This document shows positions 12,657 to 26,915 of a stretch of 64,000 bases of DNA, piece after piece; position 1 is the stretch's first letter; each line of letters starts with the position of its first letter. The stretch covers positions 13,942,001 to 14,006,000 of the forward strand of contig CM072877.1 of NCBI GenBank assembly GCA_036937835.1, in the 5' to 3' direction. This DNA is from Pampus argenteus. Its lineage: Eukaryota > Chordata > Actinopteri > Scombriformes > Stromateidae. A model generated the notes under the pieces. That model was given only the letters and a program-made list of their open reading frames with translations. It ran no database searches and had not been told where the DNA came from. Both the position numbers and the translations under genes were made by a program.

Positions 12657-14391
12657 CTAAGGAGATGGGAAAAGCTGTCAATATAATGTGTATGCAACTG
12701 TATTTACATTTGGGGTAAAAAAAAAAAAAAAAACATATAGACAGTATGTATAGTTGCTGGCTATTGTTATTGTAGAGACTGTCACATTTGGACACAAATG
12801 CTCTGCTGGAAAACATTTTTTTTTAACAAAAGCCACAAAAGGTGCAGAACCATTATATCTCCTCAAGTTATTTGCACAAGTCTCCTTTACAGAATGGGAT
12901 GAATATATCTTCTGCTGTTGGCTCGCACAAAGCATTTGCCCAAACACAGAAAAAGACCAACTATGCAATGCTATACACTATACACATGTCCTCTAATGAC
13001 TTCATAGTGCACAATTAGCCAGATTGATGAGATGATAATGTATTTGAATGACAAATGACAAACAAATCCATCCACTTGAGATGTTCTTATTGAAAAGTGA
13101 GTCTCTTCAATTGCCCTAATGACATTACAGAAAGTGGACCTTGCTGTAAACTGCCTTTCGATGTGGGCCTGTTCACTAATGTAAGGAAATCTAATGTTTT
13201 GGGGGAAATAAAAAAGCCTTCTTATATTGCTGACCTGACACAGCTCAAAGAGAATTAGGACATGCTTCACCTGTCAGCATGCTCCATCAGTAAGTTCCCA
13301 CTTGCCAGAAACTCAGACACTGTCAGCTCATGGCTGCATGTAGACACGTATTCATAGTGTCTTTGTGTCAGACATTGCAGTACTGGTCCAACCACTGCAT
13401 ACGAATTAAGTAACTTTCACTGTGGTGTGATCAGTGTTACAGGATCAGGATCTCTAAATTGGCCTCTTGGAGTTTTATTTTTTTTTTCTACAAAGACAGA
13501 ATCAGTCAGCTACAGTCTGAAGAAAATCCCCTCAAAGATGACAGATGTTCAAAAGAAAATGGAAAGTGCATTGCAGTAGTGATAAGAATAAGCAGACTGT
13601 ACAAGTGGGAAGAAAAGAAAAAAAAAAGAAGTAGTTTGGCCTACTGATCCATGATTTCTATTGTGAAATACCACTGACAAACATGGCATACACAGCCTGT
13701 ACTGACTGAGCCATTCCTACCTGGTGTGTATGGGTAATTCCTCCTTGCCACACACCAGCTGCACCCCTTCATGGTTACAGTACACCCATTCCCCAGAGAT
13801 TATCATACAATCTAGTCCAGGAAAGCTGCTCAAGAATCTTCCCTAACGCACATACAATATATCAGCTCAGCCGGACATGTGTTCGGCAAGGAAGAGGGCG
13901 TTCATAGAGCGAATCTATCAAACTACTGTCAATATGGTATAATCTTTCATGCAATATCTGCACTGAAAATTATAAGCTTCTCTGCAGGCAAATAGGGTAG
14001 TTATTTTACTCAGTGTGTACTACTTGGTTTAGATACCATTTGTATTTATACTATGATATATGTATGTATACAGATATAAGTAAGAATTTGTAAAAGCTTG
14101 AAATTGGGAAATTTGTGAGAATTTAATGTAAAGTTTTGACTCAAGGATAAAAAAAACATACATATCTATATTACATTAATGCCTTCTTATAAATCTTTCA
14201 TCACATGTATGTGGGTCGGTGATTATGAAATCATGATCATATTCTTATTGGTATATGTAATTCCCTTCATATGGTTGTTTGTCTGAGAAAGAATGTGCCA
14301 ATCGAAATATCACTCATGAAGCCATTTCATGAGTAAGTTTTACTTCCAGCCTGCAGACACCTTTCAATGTTTTACTGTTAGTTATTCTCAC
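12657..14391 (-). other. astn2 intron between EGF3 exons
   Basis: A short intron of about 1.7 kb. It holds an A/T homopolymer (12719-12733) near the downstream exon's acceptor and one open, phase-compatible block at 13721-13825. The rest is AT-rich with no recognisable feature. Confidence 0.85.
13721..13825 (-). other. Candidate cassette exon inside the EGF3 intron (prediction)
   Basis: The minus strand is open for 34 codons (FPGLDCMIISGEWVYCNHEG, then VQLVCGKEELPIHT) between an AG (13826-13827, cttgagcag) and a donor CACCAG|gtagg (13719-13720). Taking these sites, the block is 105 bases, starts with one base and ends with two bases of split codons. That is exactly the phase of its host intron (2 in, 2 out). 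It would insert 35 residues with three Cys into EGF3. The pyrimidine tract is weak and I recognise no homologue, so this is a prediction only. Confidence 0.25.
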
Positions 14392-14558
14392 CCGCAAAAC
14401 ATGAGCACGTTGCTGGAACTGGGGTCATCTTCAAGGGCCACGAGCTGCTGGAGACACAGCTGTTCACAGCCTCCATTGAAGCCATCTGTGCAGTCAATGC
14501 CCCTGGAGTAGTCATAGCAACCTGAGCCATCCTTCATTGGCCTCAGCCCCTCAGGACA
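14392..14558 (-). CDS. astn2: astn2 exon: end of EGF2 and most of EGF3
   Basis: This 167-base exon encodes CPEGLRPMKDGSGCYDYSRG, then IDCTDGFNGGCEQLCLQQLV and ALEDDPSSSNVLMFC. The first part closes EGF2. DCTDGFNGGCEQLC opens EGF3, whose long loop (LQQLVALEDDPSSSNVLM) is an astrotactin feature and is variable between paralogues. Acceptor tctcttctcag at 14559-14560; donor TGCGG|gtgag at 14390-14391. Phase 0 in, phase 2 out. The final Gly codon is completed by the exon at 12656. The intron to that exon is about 1.7 kb and contains a possible cassette exon (see 13721-13825). Confidence 0.96.
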
Positions 14559-15026
14559 CTGAGAAGAGAGAAGAAGAGGTGGTGGAAAGGAGACATAGAG
14601 AGGGTGAGGCACAGGAAGGAAGGCATAGATTCAGAAAAGAGAAGAGAGTGAAGCACAGAGGTCAGTATGTGCATTTAAATCAGGATCAGCACTGAGGGGG
14701 TAAAAATAGTAAGACAGAAAAGATGATGGAGAAGTGGGAAGTGGGAATGAAAGCAAAGGCAAGGAAAACATGGTGTATGGGGGACAAAAGGGGACATGCT
14801 TAATTAAAAAAAAATGATAATAAATAAGTGGTAACAGATATGCTAAACACAGATACTTTGACTTTGAGAAGCAGAAATATCTCAGAACCGTGACTCTGCC
14901 TCTGCGGCCGTGTTAAATTTTAGTAAAGTTATTGGTGATGTACGGGACAGATTTTAAGATAGAAAGAAAGACTGTCAATGAACCAGCTACAAGTTATTGA
15001 TACTACAAGCTTTTTATGTTTCCTTT

Positions 15027-15085
15027 GAGGTCAAAGTCAAGGTAGACTTTATCGTCATTAACTCCAAATAATACTGCAATTAGAT
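15027..15085 (-). mobile_element. Possible LINE 3' tail fragment
   Basis: Read on the minus strand this has aatgacgataaagtctacct then tgactttgacctc, similar in style to fish retroposon tails that end ...AATAAAGTCTACTTTGACTTTGA. Only the tail is recognisable. Confidence 0.35.
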
Positions 15086-18000
15086 CCAGCAAATTCCACA
15101 GCATCCACATTTACCTGGGCATACACACCTTGAATAGAAATCTGAAGTCCATTATTCTAACTTGGTTGAACTTTATTGAATTTTTATTCTAAATTGGTTA
15201 ACTAAAGTACAGCATTTAATTCATGAAGTGGCTATTTAATGATGTATATTTCCTCCAGCATTGGAAATACTAATTTAGCACAAATGAAGCAACAATAAAT
15301 GCATCCTATAAGTAAGCTAGACGCCATTAAAAATGTAATTGTACTAACATTTAATTGCTTGTAGACTTAATAGTTTTGTGTTTATTATGTCCATTGCATT
15401 ATAATTCTCAGTTGTTGTGCTGAAAAAAAAAAGAGAAAAAAAAGAGAGAGGTTTCTTTTTATTACGCTTCTGCGGGCTCAGCTCATGTACTTCCAAGTAT
15501 GACAGAAAAAAATAAATCAAGAGAACAATGTTTACCTACTTTAATATTATACATGATGCAAATATTTCTTTATTTTTTAAAGTATTTGTAGAATTTAGGG
15601 ACTCTAGTGACTACTTTATTATTTTTTTTAATTCCATAATATTTAAAAATATCCCTTTAGTAAGCATGGTGTTTGTTTGTCATCCAGTGTTATATTTATA
15701 CCTAATGTTTAATATTTATCTAAGTATTTGTTTCTTTACTTTAACATAAAGAAGAATACTTTATGTTATAGTTATTCAACATTGATTTCATGGTGAAGAT
15801 GGTGAGATGCTGGAAATAATAAAAATGTATTGTAATGTAAAAAAATAATAATAATAATAAAAAAAAATACCAAGAACAAATGTTATAAAAATGTCATCAC
15901 GGATCTTTTAATGACATTGCCAGCAACTTTTGCTGAGTGCTTAGGCTCATTTTGTAATTGTGTACAGCATTTGTTTGGTGTCAGTATTATTATATATGTA
16001 CTATATGAATTGTAAAGGATATTGTTGTGGCTTTTATTGCATTTTATTTTTACAGCTCAGTCAGTGTCCTATTCATAAGCTTTATAATAAAGGGGAGACT
16101 CAGCTTACTTTGGCTATCATATGCAGCAATGCAAAGTAAAGTTTGCAGACAACAGTTGGTACAATATTCATAAGAAAACTGATTGATACACCCGACGCAG
16201 CAGTATTGCGAGATTCTGTGACCATCTGAGTGACAGCACTGCCCTATGGTGTTATTGCAGGTTATGCCAGCGAACTAGAAGCCTGCGTGTGAAAGAAGTA
16301 CATCTAGAAAATGTGTACATATGTTGATGGTGCTGTATTGCATTTCATAGTGAATAAAAGAAAAAAAAAAAAGCCAAATCCAGAAACATATGCTTTTTTT
16401 ATTACTTTCTCCCTCCGAGCAAAAACAGCTGAGTCATGCAGGTTAGTGATGTGTCATGGCTGTGACTGTCATGTTAAATATTGTATCTTACTGAGTTATA
16501 CATTGATAAGTAGCACTTATTTATGTACCCTTCATTCACTTGAAGGGTACATGAAGATGGATGCATATAATTAATACTATGAACAGTTGGTAGTCATTAT
16601 GGGGGAAAAAAAATGCTCATCTTTGAATATTTGATGTGGTTTGCCTGCTGGGACTGGAATACAACAATCAATTTGCACTCTCAGACCACAGCTACATGTT
16701 GAAAATGTGTCAGCCTTAACTGACACATCCCATTTTCTCTGAACTACCAGTGTTGCTGTAATTTCAGCAATCCTACGATTCTGTTGAAAAAAGAAAAAAA
16801 CAAAAAAAAAAGAAAACTGTAAGCGATACTGAGAATATTTTACAGTTTGCAGAACACCGGTTACACTGATGGCCACACTGACTCATCTGTGATTCCTCTC
16901 GTCCTGTGTGCCTGCACAGGATTGATTGTGAGTGTGTGCAGCATGATGACATACAGTAAAATGTCTGTAGGTGTTGGTGTATGTCTGTTATATACAGTAT
17001 AAAACTCAATGTTGTTTTCTTTCTTACTGCAGGATGCACTAAAAGGTACAAACATTAAAGTTCTAAGGGAGGAATGGTTTTCTTGTCCTTTGGCACCGTT
17101 TTGACAGTGATCCTCTTCTAACATTAGAACCATACTAATGAATCTTGCAAGTCAATATATGTTGGTCTGCAAGGTCCCTGTGATCTGTTGTAGTAGTCAA
17201 GTTAAGATTTTGTGACAAACCTTTCTGCAATATAAGATCTCTGGACCCATTAAGAGAATCATTTCTCATGTTCACCCCACCGCTTTTTTTTTTTTATGGA
17301 GCATTTCTTTAGCGATGAAATATCTACAAACTTGTTTAAAAAGCACACCACTGTTAAATGTGAAAAGAGGTGAATGCCCTCAAAGGAGCAGCCATTATCC
17401 AGGTATTTAAGCTTTTCTGAAAATCACCAAGCACACGATTTTAATACAGACAAGGTGGAAAAAAACTCGAGACAGAATAGGTAGATCATCTGAGAATGCC
17501 ACTTTAAGATTACTAAATTATGTGTATTGACATTTGGATGACCCTCGCATTCATCTCAGGCTTCAATTTATAGATGCCTCTGCATCAAATTCTCGCCTCC
17601 ATTTACTTCCAGCCTCTATTTTATGCACTAACAACTGCCACACCAATTATGGAAATAGATATATACTCCATTAGTCAACTTAGTCAAGAGAAGGGTGACA
17701 GGTCATGTGACTGTTGAATGTTGCTTTAGGATATTTATGTTATCAAATTAACTATCTCACAAGACTAAATGAATGCAGTTTTCACACAAAGGATGAACAC
17801 AAGGTAAATCGTATCTGTGCTGTGGATTTTTTGGTCGATGGCATGTTTGATCTGCTTGGGAAATAAATGTGCATTAAATGTTATGTATTGTTCACATGTG
17901 TGTTCTTGACAAAGTCCCATATGTGAAACTTTCAATGGAGAAACTCTCTAGGTCTCAGATCCATTTACTGTATCATGAAGGTAATGCTAAACACTGGATC

Positions 18001-18997
18001 CATTCATCACGCTGAAATAGAGCCTTGGGAATAATTGTCTGTAATTCACGATTGCCATGCAGCACGCTGCGGTTGAATAAAAGGACTTAAGGTTAGCCAT
18101 TAGCGCAGCCCACAAACTACTTGCTCTTTCTGCTCAGACAACTCTCTGAAGACACAAAGGCCGGGGGAGGGGAGGGATTTCAGATAAATGAATTTCAGTC
18201 ACTTCTTCTTCAGTGATTCTGCGATGGCAGCACAGTGAGCTCAGGTCAAGAGATCTGTTACACTCATTCATGAAACACAGAGACAACTTTATTGACTAAG
18301 ATGTTACTTTGATTGGCAGCTGATTATAATTTTATAAATGCATCACACAAAACAAAATTCTGACAGATTCCGGCAACTGCTAAATACTTGGTGTTGAATA
18401 TATTAAACTCTGAATAGTAGTTAACAAAGGAAATGTGCATACAAATCCAATCAAAAACTCCTTTCTGAGGAGGGAAACTTGCAAATTTTACAACACCATT
18501 AGGACCCAGAGTGATGATATTTCAGTCCTGAGCTTTGGGATTCAAAGCACAATGTAAGCAAATTTGAAGAAATCAAAGAAAAAAACTGAAAAAAGTAAGA
18601 TAAAGTGTATGCATGAAATATAATTACACACATACTGCAACTCCCTCCACATTATAGTGCACATAGATCACCCCTACAAATTAATCTGCTCATTTTCCTA
18701 ATTACCCATTAGTCCCCTACGCTTTAATCAGGAACTGAACATAATCTATTGAGAACTCTGTCTCTTAATGATCTTGTCAAAAATGAGATTCTAGATTATC
18801 GTATTTAGCAGCCATCACACTTTTCAGAGAAAGAAGAGAAGAAAAGTGTGAGCAATCAAGGATTTATATGATTTTTTCGCAGTGCAACATCTGGAGTTAA
18901 CAACAGAATACAGCTAGGGAAATGCTGTATTTCTCAAAACAACACACATTTATAATGTCTTTCAAACAGCATGGCCCTAAATCACTCTGACAGGCAA

Positions 18998-19020
18998 GGG
19001 GGGTAGGTGGGGGTGGGGGG
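18998..19020 (+). repeat. G-rich run
   Basis: G runs of 6, 2, 5 and 6 bases separated by TA or T. One run is too short for the strict G-quadruplex pattern. Confidence 0.6.
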
Positions 19021-22000
19021 ATCAAATACTCTAAAAGCATATTTGACAGCCTAATCTGGTTTAGAAGTGGCAGAGATGCATGCCCTACAGATCCACTGCT
19101 GCTCAAATGGGTTAAATTAAGCACAACAGTTTTATTGCTGCAAGTGCAAGTGCAAAAAAAAAAATTTAAAATACAGTCAAGCAATACAGTCCCTAGTGAG
19201 AAACAGGTATCAACCCAGCTGATTGTTGTCTATATTCAAACTATACCTTTGCAGTTTAAAAGTTGATTTAGCTTGTCTTTTTGATCCTCTTATTTTTTGT
19301 ATGAATGTCTTATATATGCAAAGATGAATATACATAAAAACACACTGTCATCACTCTAACATGATGATTTAATGTCTTTACATCAGAGACAATCTGTATG
19401 TACGTACTCGGATAATCACATTGAGAACATTCTGTACTTTGGAGTCTGTATTTAAGCACTATGTTATGTAGAATTTTCATCCACTTCAACAGATGATTGG
19501 TGAGAGTGAGAAAGAGTGAAAAGTTTTGTCCTGCAACTCAGCTCAACTCAACTCAGCTTTTTCGCCAAAGGCGCTGCAGAGCTGCTTCTGTCTGCATCTT
19601 TTGATAATGAAGACAATGGAGACATTGTCTGTTACATTGTTAAGAAAAATAAAATATAAACACTGTTACGAGACACACATTTATTTCAGACATTACTGAA
19701 GATTAATACAAAAGCAACACATTTTCTGCTCTTCTTGACATCTCAGTCTTGCCACAGCAGATATTACCTGTTTTATAACAAGGCTAGGCCACCACAATTT
19801 ATTAAAGTATTGGAAGGGAGGGGAAATTGACATACTAATTTTTCTCAGTGCATCTCACCTGGTAGTTGATTACAATTCAAAAAGGGATCTTGTCAAATAA
19901 TATATAAAATATTGGACACCAATATGGGTCAGAGCGGCAGATTATGATGCAATTATGACATGCAGTGGTGTGATAAAGTGCCTCCTTCCCGGTTTTTTTC
20001 TTTTTTTTTTGAAACACTTGAATGTATCAGATCAGCAAACAATTTTTAAATATTAATCAAAGGAACACAAGTAAACACAAAATGCAGTTTTTAAATGGAG
20101 GTTGTAAATTATTAAGGGGGGACACAAAATCCAATCCTACATGGCCACACCACTGTAAAACTAATGTTCACTGATGTTGCTCCTACAGTATTTTGCTCAG
20201 ATCATAAGTAGCGTTTCAGTGACAGAATTAGATTATATGATAGTATACATTAGACTTAATGTTATAGTGCAAATATTTGGAAATATTTCCCTCTTACAAC
20301 ATTTACACAGAATTGTAAACAGATTGTAAATCCCACCTTTGGCTACAATTTATTTTATTTTTTTTCTTTATGTGGATCTCTGTGGCACACTCAATGATGC
20401 ACTTGATCCGGCATTTTAAACCATAATGCATTCACTGGTAATGAGGTAAACTGAGCTGTGCAGTGCAGTGGGGCATGGGGAGTCGTGACACCCAGTTGTC
20501 AACATTGGACTGCGGGGACAGACAGGAGATGGTGGGAGGGTTTGCACAAAATTTTGTTTGGAGGAAAGTTGCTATTTCCTTCCCTGCTGACTGTTTATGC
20601 AAACCAGAGGAAACCAAGCAGAAATCTGGCTTCATACTATCATTTAATTATTGACTTTTGGAGTGTGCCACACATTGTTAAAAACTCTTGAATACTGAAG
20701 ACAGTATACAAGCAACTTAAAACAAAATTGGAGACAAAGCTATACGTCTTCTCTAAACCGCTCTCCAACTCAAACTACTGGAGTTTGACAGGCCAAAATT
20801 AAAGTTTCGGGATGATGCTTGAAATTAAAAAATCATCTTTGCCAACTCTGCATCCAAACAACTCTATCAGAGATGTCCCAAAAGGGGCATCAACTGATGA
20901 AAGATATGCGACTAATATCATACCATCTGCTCAGCATCTGAGCACTTCCATTACTGTAGGAAGACGGATACAGTAGCTGGATACGACAACGTGCTTTGAA
21001 GACAAACATCCCAACATATTTATCATCTTATCATCATTTCATCATCTTAAAAAGCACGCAAAACAATATGCTGCGGTTGACAAACAGTCAACGTAAAAAA
21101 TGGCAAGCTACCAGGAACAGTCATGTTTACAGACATTTTAACTTCATCAAGCGGTCCCAGGAGATTTCACCGACCGCATCAGTAATCCATCAGAATTTGA
21201 CAACTCATTCCACACCACTGGTTAAAGGCTAGATTGTTGCTGTCCACACAGTACCCACATCTGCCCACAATAAAGTTCCCCAGACCTCTTTTTGCCAACA
21301 GGGTGGTCCTGTTGCAACATGATTACAAAGAGATGTCAGAAATTTAGCATTTACATTTTACATTTGTCGTCACATAGTTTGAATGGTTGATACAAAAGTT
21401 TAAAGTCTGCAATTAGGTTCAAGAATCTTTTTGATCAAGAGATCCAGGGCTGAAAGATGTATTGTAGTATAATTATTGTGGTAACTAACTTCCAGAGCAT
21501 GTTTTGTCTCCTTGTGCAACATACATTTGAAAAGAGAAAACTACAGTCAAAACACCAAAAGACCACGAAACACCATGGGAACAACAGTGCAGGCTGTATT
21601 GTAAATAGCATAACAATATACAGTTTTAGACAGCACATTGCTACCGCATTGTGTAATGCAACCAACTGGTGTTTGATGAGCCAAGTGATGAAAAGAGGGC
21701 ACTGGAACAAAATCATTACCTGTCTAAAATCGCTAAACTTCATTAACAACAGCTGTTGTTATAAGATGAGGTTAGCGAGCACAAGAATGAACCACCTGTC
21801 ATCCTCTCTGGCTCCGCAGAAGCAGAAAGGTAACACAAGCGGGGAAAAAAAAGAAAAACAGAATAGGCAATGCCTCCAGAACTGACTCTGACTGGAATTT
21901 AATCAATTGCAAATGCATTTTAATTGTCTTAAAAGCAGCAGACATGAAGGAGCGACTCTGATAATTGATTTTAAGCCCTCCGCGTGGCACGTTGCTGATC

Positions 22001-25000
22001 TGTGTTAGCACCCACTCTGACAACGTTGGTTAAAATAACGCCAACACGGATATGTGAGAAAAGAGATAATACCACTATGTTGGTGATCCTCTGAGTTAAT
22101 CTTTGAAGATTAGAAGGCTTTGTCATTCTTTTGTTCTGCATATTAATGAGCCACACACAAAGGCGTAAGACTGTTCTGAATCATTTTGGAGTAATTTGTC
22201 ATACCACATTTATCATACCATTAAGTGAGGGATGCAAACGGCACTCACATGATTTAAATGAGCCATGATTTGGATCACTGTTAATGTAAATTATTTTACA
22301 GATATTTCAGCTATTTCACCCTATTTATGACTACATTATACATATATGATACATTTAAATTAGGTATTTTTGAAACTGGTCAAATAATTGAATACTGCCA
22401 GTTATGTGTCATAAAACATACAGGAAAAAGTCCTAAGATGAATACATTACTTGCACTGGTTATAAGCCACATTTGACTGTGCAGGAAAGAGTGACACCCA
22501 TTGGTGTTGATGCATATTTTTTAATAAATTATCCATGTCACAGGTGCTATGGTGACAAGGTAGAAGAACAGAAAACAAATATAGGGGCCTGTATAAAGCC
22601 ATACACAATTATCTGTAACAGTATGATGAACATGTCAGCAATACAGTCAATGTGTTTGGGGCAAAAGACAATTACCAGTATACTCTATGCAGGCAAAAAA
22701 AAAACCCCACCAGGATCATTAAAAAACAGCCACAAGCTACTAAATATGTCAAGGGTACTGACTTGGTTCAGATGAATAATGGGGAATATGACTCAGGTTC
22801 ATTAATATGGAGTAGTCATCATAATAACACAGCGGGAAGTAAATCATGGGGGGATAAGTTACAGAGGGTGTGAGCAGGATAACTGAAACTGTCTGTTTCT
22901 TCACTTTTAAAGTGATTAAACAGTGTCTTGCAGAAAATATTACGAGCATAATATATTTCATTTGTTCTACAAAGTGCCAGTGTCAGTCACGGTATACATT
23001 ATTGCTTATAGGCAGTGTCAGGAATAAATCTGTGTTATTCATTATTTGTGTGATCGGTGCCAGACAATAACGGAGGTCGTGTGATGACTGTGTAATCAAA
23101 GCATATGACAAGTTCCACTGAGGTTTTCATGAATATTGTGAAAAGAGTTTCTTGAATCAACTTTATCTTTAGTTCTGTTAAAAGACATGGAACTAGAAAG
23201 GAAAGTCTTTGGTTGACACGAACAATAAAAAAAGATCACCTGATTTATGGTTATGTCAAAGCTCTTTAATGACTCACCAAACCTTCCTCCAGTATTTGAG
23301 ATGGCTCATCAATTTAATTGCTTTACAACCCAGGCCCGCCCCATGCTGTCAAAATCCTGGCATCGGAAGTTTCCAGTCACCCTCAACTTGTAAATATGCC
23401 AGAAGTAAAACGTCTTGTGCACTGCAATTTACAATGTTATATCTAAAATTAAACTTAATTTAAAAAATGGACATATGAAGACAAAAACACTTATATTGCT
23501 TATGCATAAATGTATCAAAGTACATTTCATTGTACACACTTAAAAAAAATAAAACATTTGGAGTATTCGTGTTCTAGACACAAGTATCCAAATAGCATAT
23601 TACAAATGGCATTTGTTGCACAACATCTACTGTTGTTGTCACTCGACAAGTTCCTATTGATTCGCATTATATTGAAGCAGTGCAATATACCATGATACAC
23701 CTTATGTCATTAATCTTTTTCAGAAAAGCAATTTCTGTGTTTTCCGAAAATTAAGAATTGGTGGGAAGCAGACGGTATAATGAAAAGTTAGGTCTATGTA
23801 TAATAAAGGGGCACATACTAAAGCAGCCGGAGTCACAACTGCCATTAACCACAGTCCCTACAGTGTAAATACATACGCTAGTGCATTACACAAAATAATT
23901 CTAATTATTGCTCTGAACAGTGCATAAAATATTATGGATTGCTTGGAAATATCATAAAGCCAATTTTTGAGAATACCAGATGGCATGCAAATTTAATGAG
24001 TGGCATTATCCTGGGAAAGAAACATTAAAAATAGGTAATTATGAAGATGAATTTTAGTATATGTTTCCGTATCGTGCATCACGTCAATACTTTTAAATAA
24101 AAAATAATAATTAAAAAATTACAATTGTTCTTTGTCTGGTAGAGCATACATATCTGCTCTGTAAGTCACATGTCCCAGACGACAAAAATGTGTCTGCAAA
24201 CTGTTCCATTCTCTTCTCTTCTCTTCCAATCAAATTGCTTAATTTTAAACCATATTTGCATAAAGCAATAACACCTTTCTCCACTAACAGCCAGACAGCA
24301 ACCTGCTACGTGAACAAAAGATCATCAAACAAACATTCACAAAGGAAAAGTGCACTGCTAACAGCAGTCTGCAGGCTAGATAGCTAATTAGCTTCTGAGC
24401 TGCAGTGCATTAAACAGCATGTAAACACATCTGCAAATATCTCTTTGGTCTAGTTAAATTACAAAACATTGTCTGCACATTGACTTGTAAGCTACAGCAC
24501 ACATTTGTTTACTCGGTTTACCCGGTTTCCCTGTCAGGTCTCAGTCTCCCAGCTACTGTATATCAAACACAGCCACTGTGTTTAATCTTTAAACTAAAAT
24601 GTATATACTCAGTGCATTCAGTTATAGATTATTTGCCAATTATTTGTCACTCATGGGTCTCCTTAGTCTGATTCCAGTATTTTCCCAATGTGTCTATGAG
24701 AAACCTATGAGAGATTTTAGCTGCAATAGGAAGAGTGAAAATACATGGAGTGTAACAAGCTTGAATTCTATCATGCACAGACGGCATATCTGTTGAATGT
24801 GACTAAAGGCTTGAATCCAGCATCACTAGTGTGTCACTAGTCTGCTATCCCACTTAAATCGGTTGTCAACACCCTCTGAGCTCCGCTAGCTAGTTAGTTA
24901 CAGCTCAGCGTCAGTTCAGCTGACAGCAGGCCTCGATGATAAGTGCAACTGCTAGGCCTTTTAACAGTCTGTTGGTGGTAAAGTGTAGGCTTACTTTGTA

Positions 25001-25137
25001 CTTTCATTTAGTCTTACATCAACTGCGGCTGCGACCATAAATAATACTGTACATTTACCCCCATCTATACAGTAACGGGTTCATGATCGAATGTCATCTA
25101 GATACAAAACCAGCACACAGCATCTGTTTGCACTTAC

Positions 25138-25288
25138 CATGCAGCCAGATGAGTCTAACTGTCTGTCAGACACACACTTGAAATTCTTCTTGCAGCCACC
25201 GTTATCTTTGGAGCAGTCACGGACGGGTCCAAAAGATGCCAGTAGGTCCTCTACTGTCTCAAAGTAAGTAGACATCATTGACTCTTCC
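25138..25288 (-). CDS. astn2: astn2 exon: start of EGF2
   Basis: This 151-base exon encodes, after a split Arg codon, EESMMSTYFETVEDLLASFG, then PVRDCSKDNGGCKKNFKCVS and DRQLDSSGCM. DCSKDNGGC...NFKC..D is the N-terminal part of the second EGF-like module. Acceptor cttctattttag at 25289-25290; donor TGCATG|gtaagtg at 25136-25137. It enters in phase 2 and leaves in phase 0, joining cleanly to the exon at 14558, which starts with the next Cys codon (GCM|CPEG). In mammals I recall Val where this has Met before the CP. The intron on each side exceeds 10 kb. Confidence 0.95.
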
Positions 25289-25402
25289 CTAAAATAGAAG
25301 GGGAAAAAAAAGTTAAAAAACAAGAACATACGGATGATCTTTGCATATGTGTAAATGAGGACATACCAGGACAAGGAATGACAGGTGAAAATGAATGCTT
25401 GA

Positions 25403-25451
25403 GCAGTCTCTCATAACCTCTCACCACCTGGAATGCAGTCTCTCATAACCT
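25403..25451. repeat. 17-base direct repeat, 32-base period
   Basis: gcagtctctcataacct occurs at 25403-25419 and at 25435-25451, about 115 bases upstream of the EGF2 exon's acceptor in transcript direction. Confidence 0.9.
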
Positions 25452-26471
25452 TACAGTTTCTAATGCAATTAGACATGCATACACATAATGTGAAGAGATG
25501 GTGGTGTTTTGGTGGTTTTTATCCTGCAAACTACTTGTAATGTTTTCAGGTCAGGTATTTAAGTGTTGTTTTTCTTTTCTTTCTTTTTTTTTTTCTCTAA
25601 AGGGGAATGAAAATCTGCTTAATGCTTAAAATATACATTCTGAAAGTGAATATTAATTTTAATGATAACAATGAGATTAATGACAGATGTTGCTGAATAC
25701 AACAAATACGTCTTAACATGACTTTTCCTTTAACATGTCTTTTTTATTTTTTGACCAGAGGCAAATATTAATAAACCTTTAGAATAGAAGTTTAAATGAA
25801 TGTACCCTGGGGCTAGTGTTGAGCTGTACACAACACAGCATTTTTAAAAAACAGACATTTTAAAAGTTTGAACCAGAGTGCAGGGGGGGGGGCATGCTGG
25901 TTAATCGTGGGTCATGTATGAGACTAATCGGTGCATTGTCATTAATTGGACATGTTGTTATGATGTGTTGATGGAGAATCAAGGGACTCAGCATTATCCA
26001 TCCTTTAACTCTCAGAATTATTCCCAGACTAAAGCACAATGCTGAAGGAGACAGTGAAAGAACAAAAAAATGGAAAAGCACATACAACTGTATGCATACA
26101 GACACACTCAAATATATACAGAACCCAGAATAAAATGAATTAATTTCTCGTTTATTTATGTATTTAATTTATGAATTCAATTTTGTGTTTGACATACAGG
26201 ACAGCATTATGATGATAATTTTAATTTGCATTACTCTATAGAGGGCTTGAATTTTAGTAGACTAGCATAATAATATAAGTTTATATTAATTAAACTTATT
26301 GTTATTTTATACAGAAATCAGCAATGAATTCATAACAAATGTTAACGAAAAAGTGGAGTAAATAACAACAAAAATATAATTTAATAATAATACGTTTTCA
26401 GTTAAGACTGGGATACACAGTTAGTAAGTCTGGTTAGAGATCCATTGATCTGTATGTTAAACTGTATATCT

Positions 26472-26474
<3 letters not shown>

Positions 26475-26505
<31 letters not shown>
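26475..26505. repeat. (TG)n microsatellite
   Basis: About 15 uninterrupted TG units. Confidence 0.95.
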
Positions 26506-26506
<1 letters not shown>

Positions 26507-26897
26507 ACTATGCCACTGCGATGGCCACTACTGGAGAAAATCATTATAAACAAAGGAGGAATCTATCAATTCCGAACACTGGATCTTTGTACTTCCTTCT
26601 GGGAAATGTCAGCTTGACCAAGACTGCGGAGCTCAGCTGTTATGTTCTCTTCAGCAGGCTCAGCCATAACCACACACTGATCTCTTCATGCTGTCAGAGA
26701 GAACGAAGGGGTAACCCCTGTGTTTTTCTTTTCAAAGAAACAAAAGTTCCGTCTCTTGCAATGGGACCACAAGGGACCACATTGTGTTGTGAGGGCGACT
26801 TGTCTCTACAAACAGCAACAAGATGATGAATGATGGGAAGACATATACCATGCTGAGCAAGGAGGATTTTCACTGTCTGTTGTCACTGTCACTGTTT

Positions 26898-26915
26898 GTG
26901 TGTGTGTGTGTGTGT
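26898..26915. repeat. (GT)n microsatellite
   Basis: Nine GT units. Confidence 0.9.

Larger units (their letters stand above)
14559..25137 (-). other. astn2 intron between EGF2 exons
   Basis: A 10.6-kb intron. Apart from a possible LINE 3' tail at 15027-15085, a G-rich run at 18998-19020 and AT-rich simple sequence (for example 15840-15870), I see no exon, RNA gene or intact mobile element. Open frames in it are short and lack splice or family signals. Confidence 0.8.
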
